Source of the DNA: Longimicrobium sp.
GTDB lineage: Bacteria > Gemmatimonadota > Gemmatimonadetes > Longimicrobiales > Longimicrobiaceae
DNA: 64,000 nucleotides
Direction of reading: 5' to 3'
NCBI GenBank assembly: GCA_036387335.1
Contig: DASVTZ010000186.1
Span: 22,708 to 86,707, forward strand
Shown: positions 19,106-29,596 of the stretch, in pieces
How the letters are laid out: each line of letters opens with the position of its first letter
Position numbering within the stretch: the first letter of the stretch is position 1
Made by a program: the position numbers and the translations under genes
The notes under the pieces: generated by a model
Seen by the model: only the letters and a program-made list of their open reading frames with translations
The model's database searches: none
Told to the model about the DNA's origin: nothing

Positions 19106-20875
19106 TCAGGACGTTCCGTCCAAGTCGTCGATGATGTCGGCATAGACCCGGGCCCAGCTCTCGTTGCGGTGGAAGGTGTGGCCCTCGTGCTCGAACACGC
19201 GCCAGCGCGCGCGCAGACGCTGGAAGGGTCCCCACCCGAAGAGGCCGGCGATCCTCCGCCGGGCCTCGTGGGGCGAAAGTCCGTGGTCGTTGGCACCGTG
19301 GTAGGCGCGGAGCCGCGAGGGAACCCACGCGCCCCCGGAACGCTGGCTGCACCCGGGGGCGAACTCCTCGTTCCCCGCCACCACCGACACCACGACCACC
19401 GCCCCGACCGGCTCGCGCATCTCCCTCGCGGCCTTGCCCACGAGCAGAGCGCCGTAGCTGTGGCCATACAACACGATCCGCTCGCGCGGCACGCCCATTT
19501 CCCGCTCGGCCGCCGCCACGGCCGCGAGCACGTCCCGCACACGCGCGCAGTCACCGCCGGGCGCGCGCTCAAACGACGCGCCGTAGCCGGTGGAGCCGCG
19601 GTAGTTCAGCTGTACGACGTCGATGCCGCTGCGCAGCAGGTACTCGGTCGTGCGGTCCCATCCCCGTTCCGCCTGCACCGCGGGGCCTCCATGCACACGG
19701 ATGACCACCGCGCGGGCGCCGGCCCGAGGCCGCAGCGCCCGCCAGGCATACGCCGGCACCGCGAGCCCGTCCGCGGCGCGCAGGTCGATGCGCTCCGCCT
19801 GCGGAGGCGCTCCGGCGGGCCCTGTGCGTGGCGCGAGATCGCCCCGGTCTGGCACCACCGGGAGCACGCGGGCCGGGGTGATCCGCCCGCGGTGCGAGAC
19901 CAGGATCGTGTCTGTGCCGCGAACCGAGCCGAGGATCCGCGCGCTCCCGGGCGGGAGCGAGAGCCTGCGGCACGCGGCCGCGCCGCCGCCGCATACCACC
20001 GGAGCAAGCTCGCTGTCCACATTCGCGTGGAACGCCCAGGCGCCGCCGCTGAGCGGCTGCAGCTCTGCGGCGTCCCAGGAGCCGCTTGCCAGGCGTTGGA
20101 CGCTGCCAGTGCCCAGCTCAATGTCCACGACGCTAAAGAACTGCCTCCCCGCCTCGCGCACGGTGGCCAGCATCCGCCCTTCCCCAATCCACGCGAGCTC
20201 GTGGATCTCGGCACCCCGCGCCACCGTGTACTCGCGGGCGGAGCCGTCCAGCGAGACCACCGAGACCACGCCCCCGCTCTCCTTGCGGACCGCTGCCAGG
20301 CCGCGCCCGTCCGGCGACCAGGCGAAGCCCGTTCGGGGCTCCACGTCGGGGAGAAGCGCCTGCCAGCTACCCGAAGCCTCCGCCACTACCAGGCGGCGCG
20401 ACGCCGACCGCCGTCCCGCCTGCAGGTACGCAAGCCGGTTCCCATCCGGCGACCACAGCAGCGGACCCGGGATGGAGGTGGCCGGCGCGCCGAGCGGCCG
20501 GGACGTTCCCGGCCGCACCTCCATCACCGTGGGCACGTACTCCTGGTCGCCGCCGCGGTCCATCAGGAAAGCGACCGCGTCGCCGTCCGGGCGCAGAGTG
20601 GCAGCGAGCGGCGGGTCGCCGAGGCTCCGCCGAGCGACCGTCGCACCAGTCGCCCGATCCAGCACCGCGAGCGTGAAAGCGGCGTTCTCCGCCGACTTCA
20701 TGAGGAGCCTCCGTCCGTCCGGCGTCGTCCCGAGCGGTACCGGCGGGGCGGACGCCAATGAGCGCAGCGCCTCGGCCGTCCGCGCCGCGCTCGCGCCGCG
20801 GCCGCCGCACGCGGCCAGTGCGAACGCCAGGAGCGCGGCGCGGCGGAGCACCGCGGGGGGTCGGGTTCTCCGCAC
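19106..20875 (-). CDS. Prolyl oligopeptidase-family (S9) serine peptidase, lipoprotein
   Basis: The 589-aa protein has a lipoprotein signal ending in AFALAAC. The first two thirds show beta-propeller blade phrases (LLWSPDGNRLAYL, FAWSPDGRGLAAV). The C-terminal alpha/beta hydrolase carries the oxyanion strand VIRVHGGP and LNYRGSTGYG, the nucleophile GHSYG, an Asp in YHGANDHG, and the His in FEHEGHTFHR, so the full triad is present. It is probably a peptidase acting on short peptides in the periplasm. It lies 6 bp after the GH18-like gene and 10 bp before the amidase gene. In this setting muropeptides are possible substrates, which is inference. Confidence 0.9.
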   Translation of the reverse strand: MRRTRPPAVLRRAALLAFALAACGGRGASAARTAEALRSLASAPPVPLGTTPDGRRLLMKSAENAAFTLAVLDRATGATVARRSLGDPPLAATLRPDGDAVAFLMDRGGDQEYVPTVMEVRPGTSRPLGAPATSIPGPLLWSPDGNRLAYLQAGRRSASRRLVVAEASGSWQALLPDVEPRTGFAWSPDGRGLAAVRKESGGVVSVVSLDGSAREYTVARGAEIHELAWIGEGRMLATVREAGRQFFSVVDIELGTGSVQRLASGSWDAAELQPLSGGAWAFHANVDSELAPVVCGGGAAACRRLSLPPGSARILGSVRGTDTILVSHRGRITPARVLPVVPDRGDLAPRTGPAGAPPQAERIDLRAADGLAVPAYAWRALRPRAGARAVVIRVHGGPAVQAERGWDRTTEYLLRSGIDVVQLNYRGSTGYGASFERAPGGDCARVRDVLAAVAAAEREMGVPRERIVLYGHSYGALLVGKAAREMREPVGAVVVVSVVAGNEEFAPGCSQRSGGAWVPSRLRAYHGANDHGLSPHEARRRIAGLFGWGPFQRLRARWRVFEHEGHTFHRNESWARVYADIIDDLDGTS

Positions 20876-20881
20876 GCCGTC

Positions 20882-21970
20882 TCAGCGCCCCCGAAGCGCC
20901 TGGAACCGCAGCACCTTCCACACACCCGGATCCTCGTGCCCCATCCGCCAGGCGGAGAACCCACGCAGCCCGTAGCGCCGCACCAGGGCCAGCCGCGAGC
21001 GAAAGGTGCGCGCGTCTTCCAGCGCCAGGTGTTCGTTCACCCCATCCGTCTGCCACACCGCCGAGTACGACCTGGAGCGCGCGTCCCAGCGCGGCGCGGC
21101 TCCGTGCTCCACCATCAGCCGCACGGCCTGGCCATGGGTGAGGCCCGCCGCCCACAGCCCGGCGGTGGGCGCCTCCCCCGGCTCCGTTGGCACGGCGGAC
21201 CACGCGCGCGAATACGCGGGGACCCCCAGCAGCACCTTCCCCGGAGGCACCCCCTCCGCGAGCAGGTACTTCACCGTGCTCTCCACCCAGTCGAGACCGG
21301 CGACAGGGCCGGGAGGGGTGTAGCGGGTGTGCTGGTCGTAGGCCATCAGGGTCAGGAAGTCACCCGCGTCAGCGAGCGCGCGGTAGTCGTACGCCCCGCG
21401 CCACAGGGTGTGCATCCATTGGTGATACGGCGACGCGCCTCCGGTGGCGCTCGTGCGCGGGACCACGGCGGCGCTAGCCACGCAGCCGGAGCCATGCAGC
21501 GCCCGGGCGGCCTCGCGGTAGAAGCCGGTGAAGGCGTCGCGGTCGTCCACGTGGATGTGCTCGAAGTCGAACTGCATCCCCCAGAACCGCTCCGCCGCGC
21601 AGAGGCGCGCCATCTCGCTGGCGGCGCGAGCCCGGGCGGCGGGGTCGTGCAGGAGGCGGTTGAGGACGGCGCGATCGAAGCCGGGCTGCGTCACCACCGG
21701 CATCACCCTGATCCCCCCTTCGCGCGCGACGCGCAGCAGCGCCGCGCTCACCCGCCCAGTGACCGCGCCCTGCGCGTCAACGCGGAGGGCATGCGGGGCC
21801 ACGATGGTGACGTGGCGGGCGTTGCGGATGAATGATCGGACGCTGGCGTCGGAATTGACCACATACCACATGCTCTCCATGGGATAGCGCGCGGTCGCGG
21901 TGGCGGACGCACCCAGCCCCACGGCCGCCGCCAGCACGAGCACGGCCAGCGCCATGCGCCGCGGAGTCAT
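20882..21970 (-). CDS. GH18-like glycoside hydrolase (YaaH/SleL type), exported
   Basis: This 362-aa protein begins with a signal peptide (ALAVLVLAAAVGLGASA). The barrel shows GH18 landmarks. A strand ending in GMQFDFEHI carries the D-x-E catalytic Glu, FLTLMAYDQHTRY corresponds to the conserved MxYD strand, and LLGVPAYSRAW to the usual GxPxYG-type strand. The end FSAWRMGHEDPGVW fits the last barrel strand. GH18 enzymes cut beta-1,4 bonds next to GlcNAc, and YaaH-type members act on peptidoglycan. Its ATG overlaps the transglycosylase stop (ATGA), so the two are coupled. The peptidoglycan role is inferred from the operon. Confidence 0.85.
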   Translation of the reverse strand: MTPRRMALAVLVLAAAVGLGASATATARYPMESMWYVVNSDASVRSFIRNARHVTIVAPHALRVDAQGAVTGRVSAALLRVAREGGIRVMPVVTQPGFDRAVLNRLLHDPAARARAASEMARLCAAERFWGMQFDFEHIHVDDRDAFTGFYREAARALHGSGCVASAAVVPRTSATGGASPYHQWMHTLWRGAYDYRALADAGDFLTLMAYDQHTRYTPPGPVAGLDWVESTVKYLLAEGVPPGKVLLGVPAYSRAWSAVPTEPGEAPTAGLWAAGLTHGQAVRLMVEHGAAPRWDARSRSYSAVWQTDGVNEHLALEDARTFRSRLALVRRYGLRGFSAWRMGHEDPGVWKVLRFQALRGR

Positions 21971-22911
21971 TCGCCCAGTTCCCGCGCGAGCCCGCATCCC
22001 TCGGCGACCGCATGCGCGGCCGGGATGGCCGCCCCCATGCCGTCGTCGTGAAGCTCGGGGGCGCCGCTGCGCGCATCGGCGAGCGCCGCGCGCAGCGACA
22101 CTCCGCGCCGCAGCGCGTCGTGCAGCCTGCCGGCCTGCTCCGTCGCGGCCCACCGCTCTGCCGCCCCGATGAGGCCCGACCGATACAGCTGCTCCAGGGT
22201 GCGCCGCTGGACTCGCTCGGCGCGTGACCCGTAGCCGCCGTGCAGCGAACGCCTCGGCGCGGCAATCAGGCTGGCGAGGAAGGTCGCCTCGAACGCGCCG
22301 GAGCTGGACGGCGGCTCGCCGAGGTAGTGGCGGCTGGCGGCGTCCACTCCCCACACGCCGTCCCCCCACTCAATCGTGTTCAGGTAAATCTCCAGGATCC
22401 GCTCCTTGCCCAGCCGCTGCTCCAACCTCTTCGCGATCACCGCTTCCTTTACCTTCCTTCGCATGGAGCGCTCCGGCCCCAGGAAGACGTTGCGCGCCGT
22501 CTGCTGCGTAATGGTGCTGCCGCCCATCACCGGCCCCCCCGATAGGGCGCGCGACGCAGCTTTGCGCAGCTGAGCCCATTCGAACCCCCCATGGCGGAAG
22601 AACGTGCGGTCCTCAGCCTTCAACACCGCGCACACCAGCAGGGGCGAGATGCGGTCGAGCCTAGTCCACCGGGTGATCCGGGCAGGACCCGCCGTTGCGG
22701 ATTCAGCGTCGCCTAGTCGCATGTAGGCGGTGCTCCCGGGGTTCTGGCGCGCAAGTTTGTCCACGTTTGGCGGCCACAACGCCAGCACGCACGTGGCGGC
22801 CAAGCCCAGTGCCGCCGCGCACGCCAGTCGGGCCGGGGTGCAATAACGTAGCATTGTCAGGATGTAGCGTTGGGAGATCAAGGCTGAAAAAATTGCGGTG
22901 GGCCATCCCAT
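21967..22911 (-). CDS. Monofunctional GT51 peptidoglycan transglycosylase
   Basis: One N-terminal membrane helix (LACAAALGLAATCVLAL) is followed by a GT51 domain. The catalytic Glu lies in LKAEDRTFFRHGGF, then GGSTITQQTARN, RKVKEAVIAKRLEQ and ERILEIYLN follow in the usual order. It polymerises lipid II into glycan strands at the outer face of the inner membrane. There is no transpeptidase domain. A C-terminal 80-residue Ala/Arg-rich tail is longer than in typical MtgA. The start at 22911 gives 314 aa; the ATG at 22854 (295 aa) fits the usual short N-terminus equally well. It leads the four-gene envelope operon. Confidence 0.9.
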   Translation of the reverse strand: MGWPTAIFSALISQRYILTMLRYCTPARLACAAALGLAATCVLALWPPNVDKLARQNPGSTAYMRLGDAESATAGPARITRWTRLDRISPLLVCAVLKAEDRTFFRHGGFEWAQLRKAASRALSGGPVMGGSTITQQTARNVFLGPERSMRRKVKEAVIAKRLEQRLGKERILEIYLNTIEWGDGVWGVDAASRHYLGEPPSSSGAFEATFLASLIAAPRRSLHGGYGSRAERVQRRTLEQLYRSGLIGAAERWAATEQAGRLHDALRRGVSLRAALADARSGAPELHDDGMGAAIPAAHAVAEGCGLARELGE

Positions 22912-23077
22912 CCTTTAGCGCCACGAGCATCCTTTCACTCTAATTGTCGCATTCCAGTATGGCAAGTATATCGTTGCGCACCCGATCTGAAGGGGATGAC
23001 CAAGCCTGAGACGGTGGGGTGTGGCGCGAGTGCGTGGAGGGATCCGTCGCCGCTTCCTCCGGAGCGGCGACATCGCC

Positions 23078-23107
23078 TTGACCCGGCACGCGCGCTGGCT
23101 GTATTGT
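23078..23107 (+). promoter_or_regulatory. Possible promoter for the TPR-AAA+ gene
   Basis: TTGACC and TATTGT are separated by 18 bp, 43 bp before the ATG at 23150. The rest of the 22912-23149 gap is unremarkable. Confidence 0.4.
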
Positions 23108-23149
23108 CGCGCTCCACACTCGCCGGGCCCCGCCACTGAAATCCGTACC

Positions 23150-24484
23150 ATGTCCCAGACCTCCGACCGGCTGCGCGCGCTCCGCGAGGCCGTGCGCATC
23201 GCGCCGGACGACGCCACGCTCCGCCGCCTGCTGGCCGACGCGCTGCTGGGCGACGGCTTCCACGAAGAGGCGGAGGCCGAGTTCCGCGCCCTCCTGCGCC
23301 TGAGCCCCGACGACGACGCGGCGCGGCTGGGGCTGGTGCGCGCCTTCCTGCGTCAGAACAAGACCTCCGCCGCGCTTGTCGTCCTCGAGGAAGAGGTACG
23401 CGCGGGCCGCGGCGGCGCGGAGGTGCACCTCCTGCTCGTGCGTACGCTGCTGGACGCGGGGGAGATGCAGCGCGCCCGCGAGGCGTACGAGGCCGCCGTC
23501 GCCGCCCACCCCGGCGCCGCGGACGTGGAGCTCGCCGCGCGTCTGGGCGCAATGCGCGCCGGCCCGCAGCGTCCATCCGCGGTCGAGGGACCCGACGACG
23601 AGGACGACGACGACATCGCGCTCGGCATCGTGGAGCGGCCGCACGTGACGTTCGCGGACGTGGGCGGAATGGAGGCGCTCAAGGAGCAGATCGGCCTCAA
23701 GATCATCCACCCGCTCAAGCACCCGGAGCTGTACCGCGCCTACGGCAAGCCGATCGGCGGGGGGCTGCTGATGTACGGGCCTCCGGGGTGCGGCAAGACG
23801 CACCTGGCCCGCGCCACCGCCGGCGAGGTGGAGGCCGCGTTCATGGCGGTGGGGATCGACGAAGTGCTGGAGATGTGGATCGGGCAGAGCGAAAAGAACC
23901 TGGCGTCGCTCTTCACCGAGGCGCGCAGGCAGGCGCCGTGCGTCCTCTTCTTCGACGAAGTGGACGCCCTGGCCGGCCGCCGCAGCGACTTCCGGAGCGG
24001 CGCGGGAAGGTCGCTCATCAACCAGTTCCTCGCGGAGATGGACGGCATCGACGGCGGGAACGACGGCCTCCTGGTGCTGGCGGCCACCAACGCGCCCTGG
24101 CACCTGGACCCCGCCTTCCGCCGGCCGGGGCGCTTCGACCGCGTCCTCTTCGTGCCGCCGCCGGACGCCACCGCGCGCGCCGCCATCCTGGACATCCTCA
24201 CCCGCACCCGCCCCGTCGAGCGGCTGGACCTGGCCAAAGTGGCCGGCAAAACGGAGGGCTTCTCCGGCGCGGACCTCAAGGCGGTGGTCGACCTGGCGGT
24301 GGAGGGGAAGCTGAACGAGGCGATCCGCGCCGGGCGCGCCATCCCCATCACCACCGCCGACCTGCTGAACGCGGCCAAGGCGATGCGTCCCAGCACGAAG
24401 GAGTGGTTCTCCACCGCGCGCAACTACGTGATGTACGCCAACGAGAGCGGCCTGTACGACGACGTGAAGCCCTGGCTGCGCTGA
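23150..24484 (+). CDS. AAA+ ATPase with N-terminal TPR domain
   Basis: The protein has 444 aa. Residues 1-145 are TPR-like helical pairs, followed by an acidic linker (DDEDDDD). The AAA module has the CDC48/FtsH-type entry VTFADVGGMEALKEQI, Walker A GPPGCGKTH, a pore-loop-like segment MWIGQSEKN, Walker B VLFFDEVDAL, sensor 1 AATNAP, and the arginine finger region FRRPGRFDR. There is one AAA ring and no protease or membrane domain, so it resembles meiotic-clade/CDC48-like remodelling ATPases. The TPR part may recruit clients. Its stop overlaps the next gene's ATG (TGATG), so the two products are probably made together and may interact. Confidence 0.9.
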   Translation: MSQTSDRLRALREAVRIAPDDATLRRLLADALLGDGFHEEAEAEFRALLRLSPDDDAARLGLVRAFLRQNKTSAALVVLEEEVRAGRGGAEVHLLLVRTLLDAGEMQRAREAYEAAVAAHPGAADVELAARLGAMRAGPQRPSAVEGPDDEDDDDIALGIVERPHVTFADVGGMEALKEQIGLKIIHPLKHPELYRAYGKPIGGGLLMYGPPGCGKTHLARATAGEVEAAFMAVGIDEVLEMWIGQSEKNLASLFTEARRQAPCVLFFDEVDALAGRRSDFRSGAGRSLINQFLAEMDGIDGGNDGLLVLAATNAPWHLDPAFRRPGRFDRVLFVPPPDATARAAILDILTRTRPVERLDLAKVAGKTEGFSGADLKAVVDLAVEGKLNEAIRAGRAIPITTADLLNAAKAMRPSTKEWFSTARNYVMYANESGLYDDVKPWLR

Positions 24485-25740
24485 TGGACGCTCCTTCGCA
24501 GCACCGGGAGCGCGGCTGGATCCTCGCCACGCAGGGACGCCACGAGCTGGCCGAGCGCGAGTACCGCCTGGCGCTCGCGGAGGACCCGCACGACCCGGTG
24601 ACGCACGCGCTGCTCGCCATCCTGCTGGCGGAGCTGGACGAGCGCGGTGTGGAGGCGCTGGTCGAGGCGCGCGTCGCGATCCGGCTCGACCCCGAGGACG
24701 CCTTCGCGCACTTCGCCGAGGCGCACGTGCACCTGCAGGCGGAGCGCTGGGACGAGGCGGAGCGGGCCGCCCTCACCGCGATCGACATCGATCCCGACGA
24801 GCCGCGCAACTACACGGCGCTCTCCTTCGCCCACCTGGGCCGCAGGCGCTGGAAGGAGTCGCTGGCCGCCGCGGACGAGGCGCTGGCGCTGGACCCGGGG
24901 CACGCCCCGGCGCTCAACATGCGCGCCACCGCCCTGGTACACCTGGGGCGCAAGGACGAGGCAGACGCCACCCTGCACGGCGCCCTGGCCCGTGACCCGG
25001 AGAACGCGGACACGCACGCCAACCAGGGCTGGGCGCTCCTTCACCGCGGCGACCGCAAGGGCGCGCTGGAGCACTTCCGCGAGTCGCTGCGGCTGGACCC
25101 CGAGGGCGAGTGGGCGCGCGAAGGCCTGGCGGAGGCGCTCAAAGCGCGCAACCCGCTGTACGCGGGAATGCTGCGCTACTTCCTCTGGATGAACCGGCTG
25201 GACAAGCGCACGCAGTGGATGGTGATCGTGGGCGGGGTCTTCGGCTACAACGTGGTGCGCACCGTGGCGCGCAACAACCCGGAGCTCGCCCCCTGGCTGA
25301 CGCCGCTCATGGTGGCTTACGGGGCCTTCGTGGTGCTGAGCTGGGCCGCGCCGCAGATCTTCAACGCCGTGCTCATGGCCAGCCGCGACGGCCGCTACGT
25401 CCTCTCGCCGGAGCAGCGGCGGTCGGGGGCGTGGATGATGGCCGGTCTGGGGGCCGTGCTGGCGCTGTGCGTGGCGGCGCTCGTCGCCCGCGGGGAGTGG
25501 GCGACCAGCGGCGCCATGCTCTTCGCCGGACTGCTGATCCCCCTGGCCGCCGCCTTTCGCGGACCGCGGGGGCGGCCCACCCCCAAGCTGGCCGCGGCGG
25601 CGGGGGTGCTGTACGCGATGGCGGCGCTCTACGTGGCCCTCACCTTCAGGGGGATCGAGGCGGCCGGCCCGCTCCTGCACCTGCCCGTCCTGCTGGGGAT
25701 CATCGCCATCTCGTGGATCTCCAACCTGCGCGCCCGCTGA
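24484..25740 (+). CDS. TPR protein with C-terminal membrane domain
   Basis: The 418-aa protein has six or so canonical TPRs in residues 1-220, with repeated signatures RYLALAEDP-like, ALTAIDIDPDEP, ALALDPGHAP and SLRLDPEGEWA. A basic amphipathic segment and about five membrane helices make up the rest. The soluble part is probably cytosolic. Translation is coupled to the AAA+ gene by a one-base overlap. The pair could form a membrane-anchored chaperone or remodelling unit, with this protein as the adaptor. No enzyme motif is seen. Confidence 0.85.
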   Translation: MDAPSQHRERGWILATQGRHELAEREYRLALAEDPHDPVTHALLAILLAELDERGVEALVEARVAIRLDPEDAFAHFAEAHVHLQAERWDEAERAALTAIDIDPDEPRNYTALSFAHLGRRRWKESLAAADEALALDPGHAPALNMRATALVHLGRKDEADATLHGALARDPENADTHANQGWALLHRGDRKGALEHFRESLRLDPEGEWAREGLAEALKARNPLYAGMLRYFLWMNRLDKRTQWMVIVGGVFGYNVVRTVARNNPELAPWLTPLMVAYGAFVVLSWAAPQIFNAVLMASRDGRYVLSPEQRRSGAWMMAGLGAVLALCVAALVARGEWATSGAMLFAGLLIPLAAAFRGPRGRPTPKLAAAAGVLYAMAALYVALTFRGIEAAGPLLHLPVLLGIIAISWISNLRAR

Positions 25741-25818
25741 GGGGGTCGCTGGATGCCGTGCGGCGCCTGCCCCGCGGCCGGTCCGCCTCTGGCCAGAGCC
25801 GCGTGAGCGATTCCGCCA

Positions 25819-26220
25819 TCAGCGAAGCCTGCGCGTCATCCCCGAGAAGATGATGCCGGAGTAGTCGTCCTCCGCGAAGACGTGGGTGGCCATGCGCCGG
25901 CGGGTGTACACGATCACCCGTGTCTTCCGCTCCTCCTGGCGCGCGACGGAGACGCGGACGATCTCGCCGTAGCTGACGAAGTTGGGTCCGGTGGTGCCGA
26001 TGATGATCCAGTTCCCGGGCTCCGCCTCCCGCGCGCTCTCGATCCTGATGCGGGCGGCGCCCATCGCCTCTCGCGCGGCTGCGAGCGTGGAATCGAACGG
26101 GGCTTCGAAGACGCGGACGACGCCGGCATCCGGCGGCGCGTTCTGCACGCTGCCCACCGTGGCGCAGGCGGACGCCAGGAGCCCGGCGAGGAGCAGGATG
26201 GCGATGGTGATGCGGTTCAC
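25819..26220 (-). CDS. Small lipoprotein of unknown function
   Basis: This protein of about 133 aa has a lipobox LLASAC after a hydrophobic run (ITIAILLLAGLLASAC). The mature part resembles a small alpha/beta domain (FDSTLAAAREAMGAARIRIESA and ETRVIVYTRRRMA-like strands), the kind of lipoprotein often labelled DUF3568- or BamC-like, but no firm family match was made. The GTG at 26220 is preferred because it places the signal peptide at the N-terminus. A GTG 16 codons upstream is possible. Confidence 0.65.
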   Translation of the reverse strand: MNRITIAILLLAGLLASACATVGSVQNAPPDAGVVRVFEAPFDSTLAAAREAMGAARIRIESAREAEPGNWIIIGTTGPNFVSYGEIVRVSVARQEERKTRVIVYTRRRMATHVFAEDDYSGIIFSGMTRRLR

Positions 26221-26301
26221 GCGTGTGCCTGTCTGACGAGTGGATGATGCGGCCGGCTTCCGGCGCACGCCGCTCGCGGCAGACTAGCCCCAGCGTTCGC
26301 C

Positions 26302-26336
26302 GGGCGCCACCCCTTCCTTCCGGGGTGGCGCCCTTT
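26302..26336. terminator. 12-bp GC-rich hairpin between convergent ends
   Basis: GGGCGCCACCCC pairs with GGGGTGGCGCCC across an 8-nt loop, with TTT after it on the plus strand. It lies just beyond the stop of the minus-strand DUF5694-like gene. No T run follows on the minus strand, so it would be a weak terminator or an mRNA 3' stabiliser there. An almost identical core recurs in the thiC leader (27477). Confidence 0.45.
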
Positions 26337-26362
26337 AGCGCTCGTGGGGATCCGGTGGATGG

Positions 26363-27175
26363 TTATCGGGCGGCAGGCTCTCCGGCGAACTCGGACAGCG
26401 TCCGCACCCGCACCGTTCCGTCGTGCCGGAAGTTCTCCCGGAGCCAGCCGAGGTGGCCGGCGCCGTAGATCACGAGAATCCGTTCTTCCGGGGACGTGAT
26501 CAGCGCGCGGATGTTGTGGTGGATGCGGATGTTGCGCTGGAACCAGGCGGCGATCAGGTCGGCGCCCGCGTACTCGTACGGCTCGCCGAACTGGATCAGG
26601 GCGTAGTCGTCCGCCATGCCCTGGGCCGCCACGGACTCGGCGTTCATGTAGCGCAGCATTTCCAGGAGGGTGTGGGTCCGCAGGAAGTCGTCCTGCGCCT
26701 TCACCCGCGCGGCCACCTGCGCCTGCACCGCCGCGAACTGCTCCTGCCGGCCGTTGGCCACCGCGTAATTCCGCACGCGCAAAAAGGGGAAGTCGCCGTC
26801 CACGTCTACCGGGTACACCGCCGTGTGCCCCAGCTCCCGCGCCAGCCGAAACGCGATCTGGTCGGTCTCGTTGCGCGTCAGGGTGTACTTCCCCGCCAGA
26901 TAGTCCGTGTAGCGCTGCGCGACCGCTCTGCTCCCCACGGCGGCTTCGATCGCGATCCGGGTGGGGCGGAACCTCCTGAGCACCGCGGCCAGCTCCGCCA
27001 TCTCCTGCTGGCGTTTCGGCGAAAGCACGTCGTCCGCCTGCATGTTGTGGACGTCGCGCCCCGGGTTGCCCATGTGAAACGTGCCGACGATCAGGACCTC
27101 GGGACGTGCCACCGTTTGGGCCGACACCGCCGCCGGCAACGCCAGCGTCCACAGCAATACGAAGGTCTTCTTCAT
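26363..27175 (-). CDS. DUF5694-like secreted protein (TraB/ChaN-like fold)
   Basis: The 270-aa protein has a signal peptide (KTFVLLWTLALPAAVSAQ). The mature part begins PEVLIVGTFHMGNPG and carries RPTRIAIEAAV in the middle and ERILVIYGAGHLGWL near the end. These are the GTFH..., IE... and GAGH motifs seen in TraB/EreA-like and DUF5694 proteins, whose conserved His and Glu residues may form an active site. The biochemical role is unknown. The start at 27175 has GGAG 3 bp upstream. The A+T-richer gap to the thiC riboswitch separates the two divergent genes. Confidence 0.78.
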   Translation of the reverse strand: MKKTFVLLWTLALPAAVSAQTVARPEVLIVGTFHMGNPGRDVHNMQADDVLSPKRQQEMAELAAVLRRFRPTRIAIEAAVGSRAVAQRYTDYLAGKYTLTRNETDQIAFRLARELGHTAVYPVDVDGDFPFLRVRNYAVANGRQEQFAAVQAQVAARVKAQDDFLRTHTLLEMLRYMNAESVAAQGMADDYALIQFGEPYEYAGADLIAAWFQRNIRIHHNIRALITSPEERILVIYGAGHLGWLRENFRHDGTVRVRTLSEFAGEPAAR

Positions 27176-27324
27176 CTCCGCTCCAGTCACTCGTGAATTC
27201 CAGGACCCTGGCGCTGAGATGCCGGACTCCGCCCAAACGTTTGAAGCTCGGGGGCGGCATGCGGTACGAGCCGCTCCCGCGCACTGGTGCGCCCGGCGCG
27301 CCGCGATTACCTTCACATCACCAA

Positions 27325-29386
<2,062 letters not shown>

Positions 29387-29415
29387 CGCCGGCTGCGAGG
29401 TTGAGGACCCCGGAA

Positions 29416-29456
29416 CGCGGGGGGCACCGGCTGGTGCCCCCCGCGCCGTTTGTCGC
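29416..29456 (+). terminator. Intrinsic terminator after thiC
   Basis: A 13-bp stem (29416-29428 with 29433-29445, loop GGCT) is followed by CCGTTTGTCG, and that last decamer is repeated in tandem. The rest of the 29387-29596 gap contains only a T-run (about 29530) before hsdM. Confidence 0.75.
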
Positions 29457-29596
29457 CGTTTGTCGCCGTCCGGCGTCGGGTTCTCGCCGTGCACCGCCCC
29501 GGCGACTTGCCGCGAGAGGATCTTCATGCTTTTTTACCAACGATGTTTCGCGTCTGACCCCTTCCGAGCGGCCTCCAAACCCCATCCGCCGTACAG

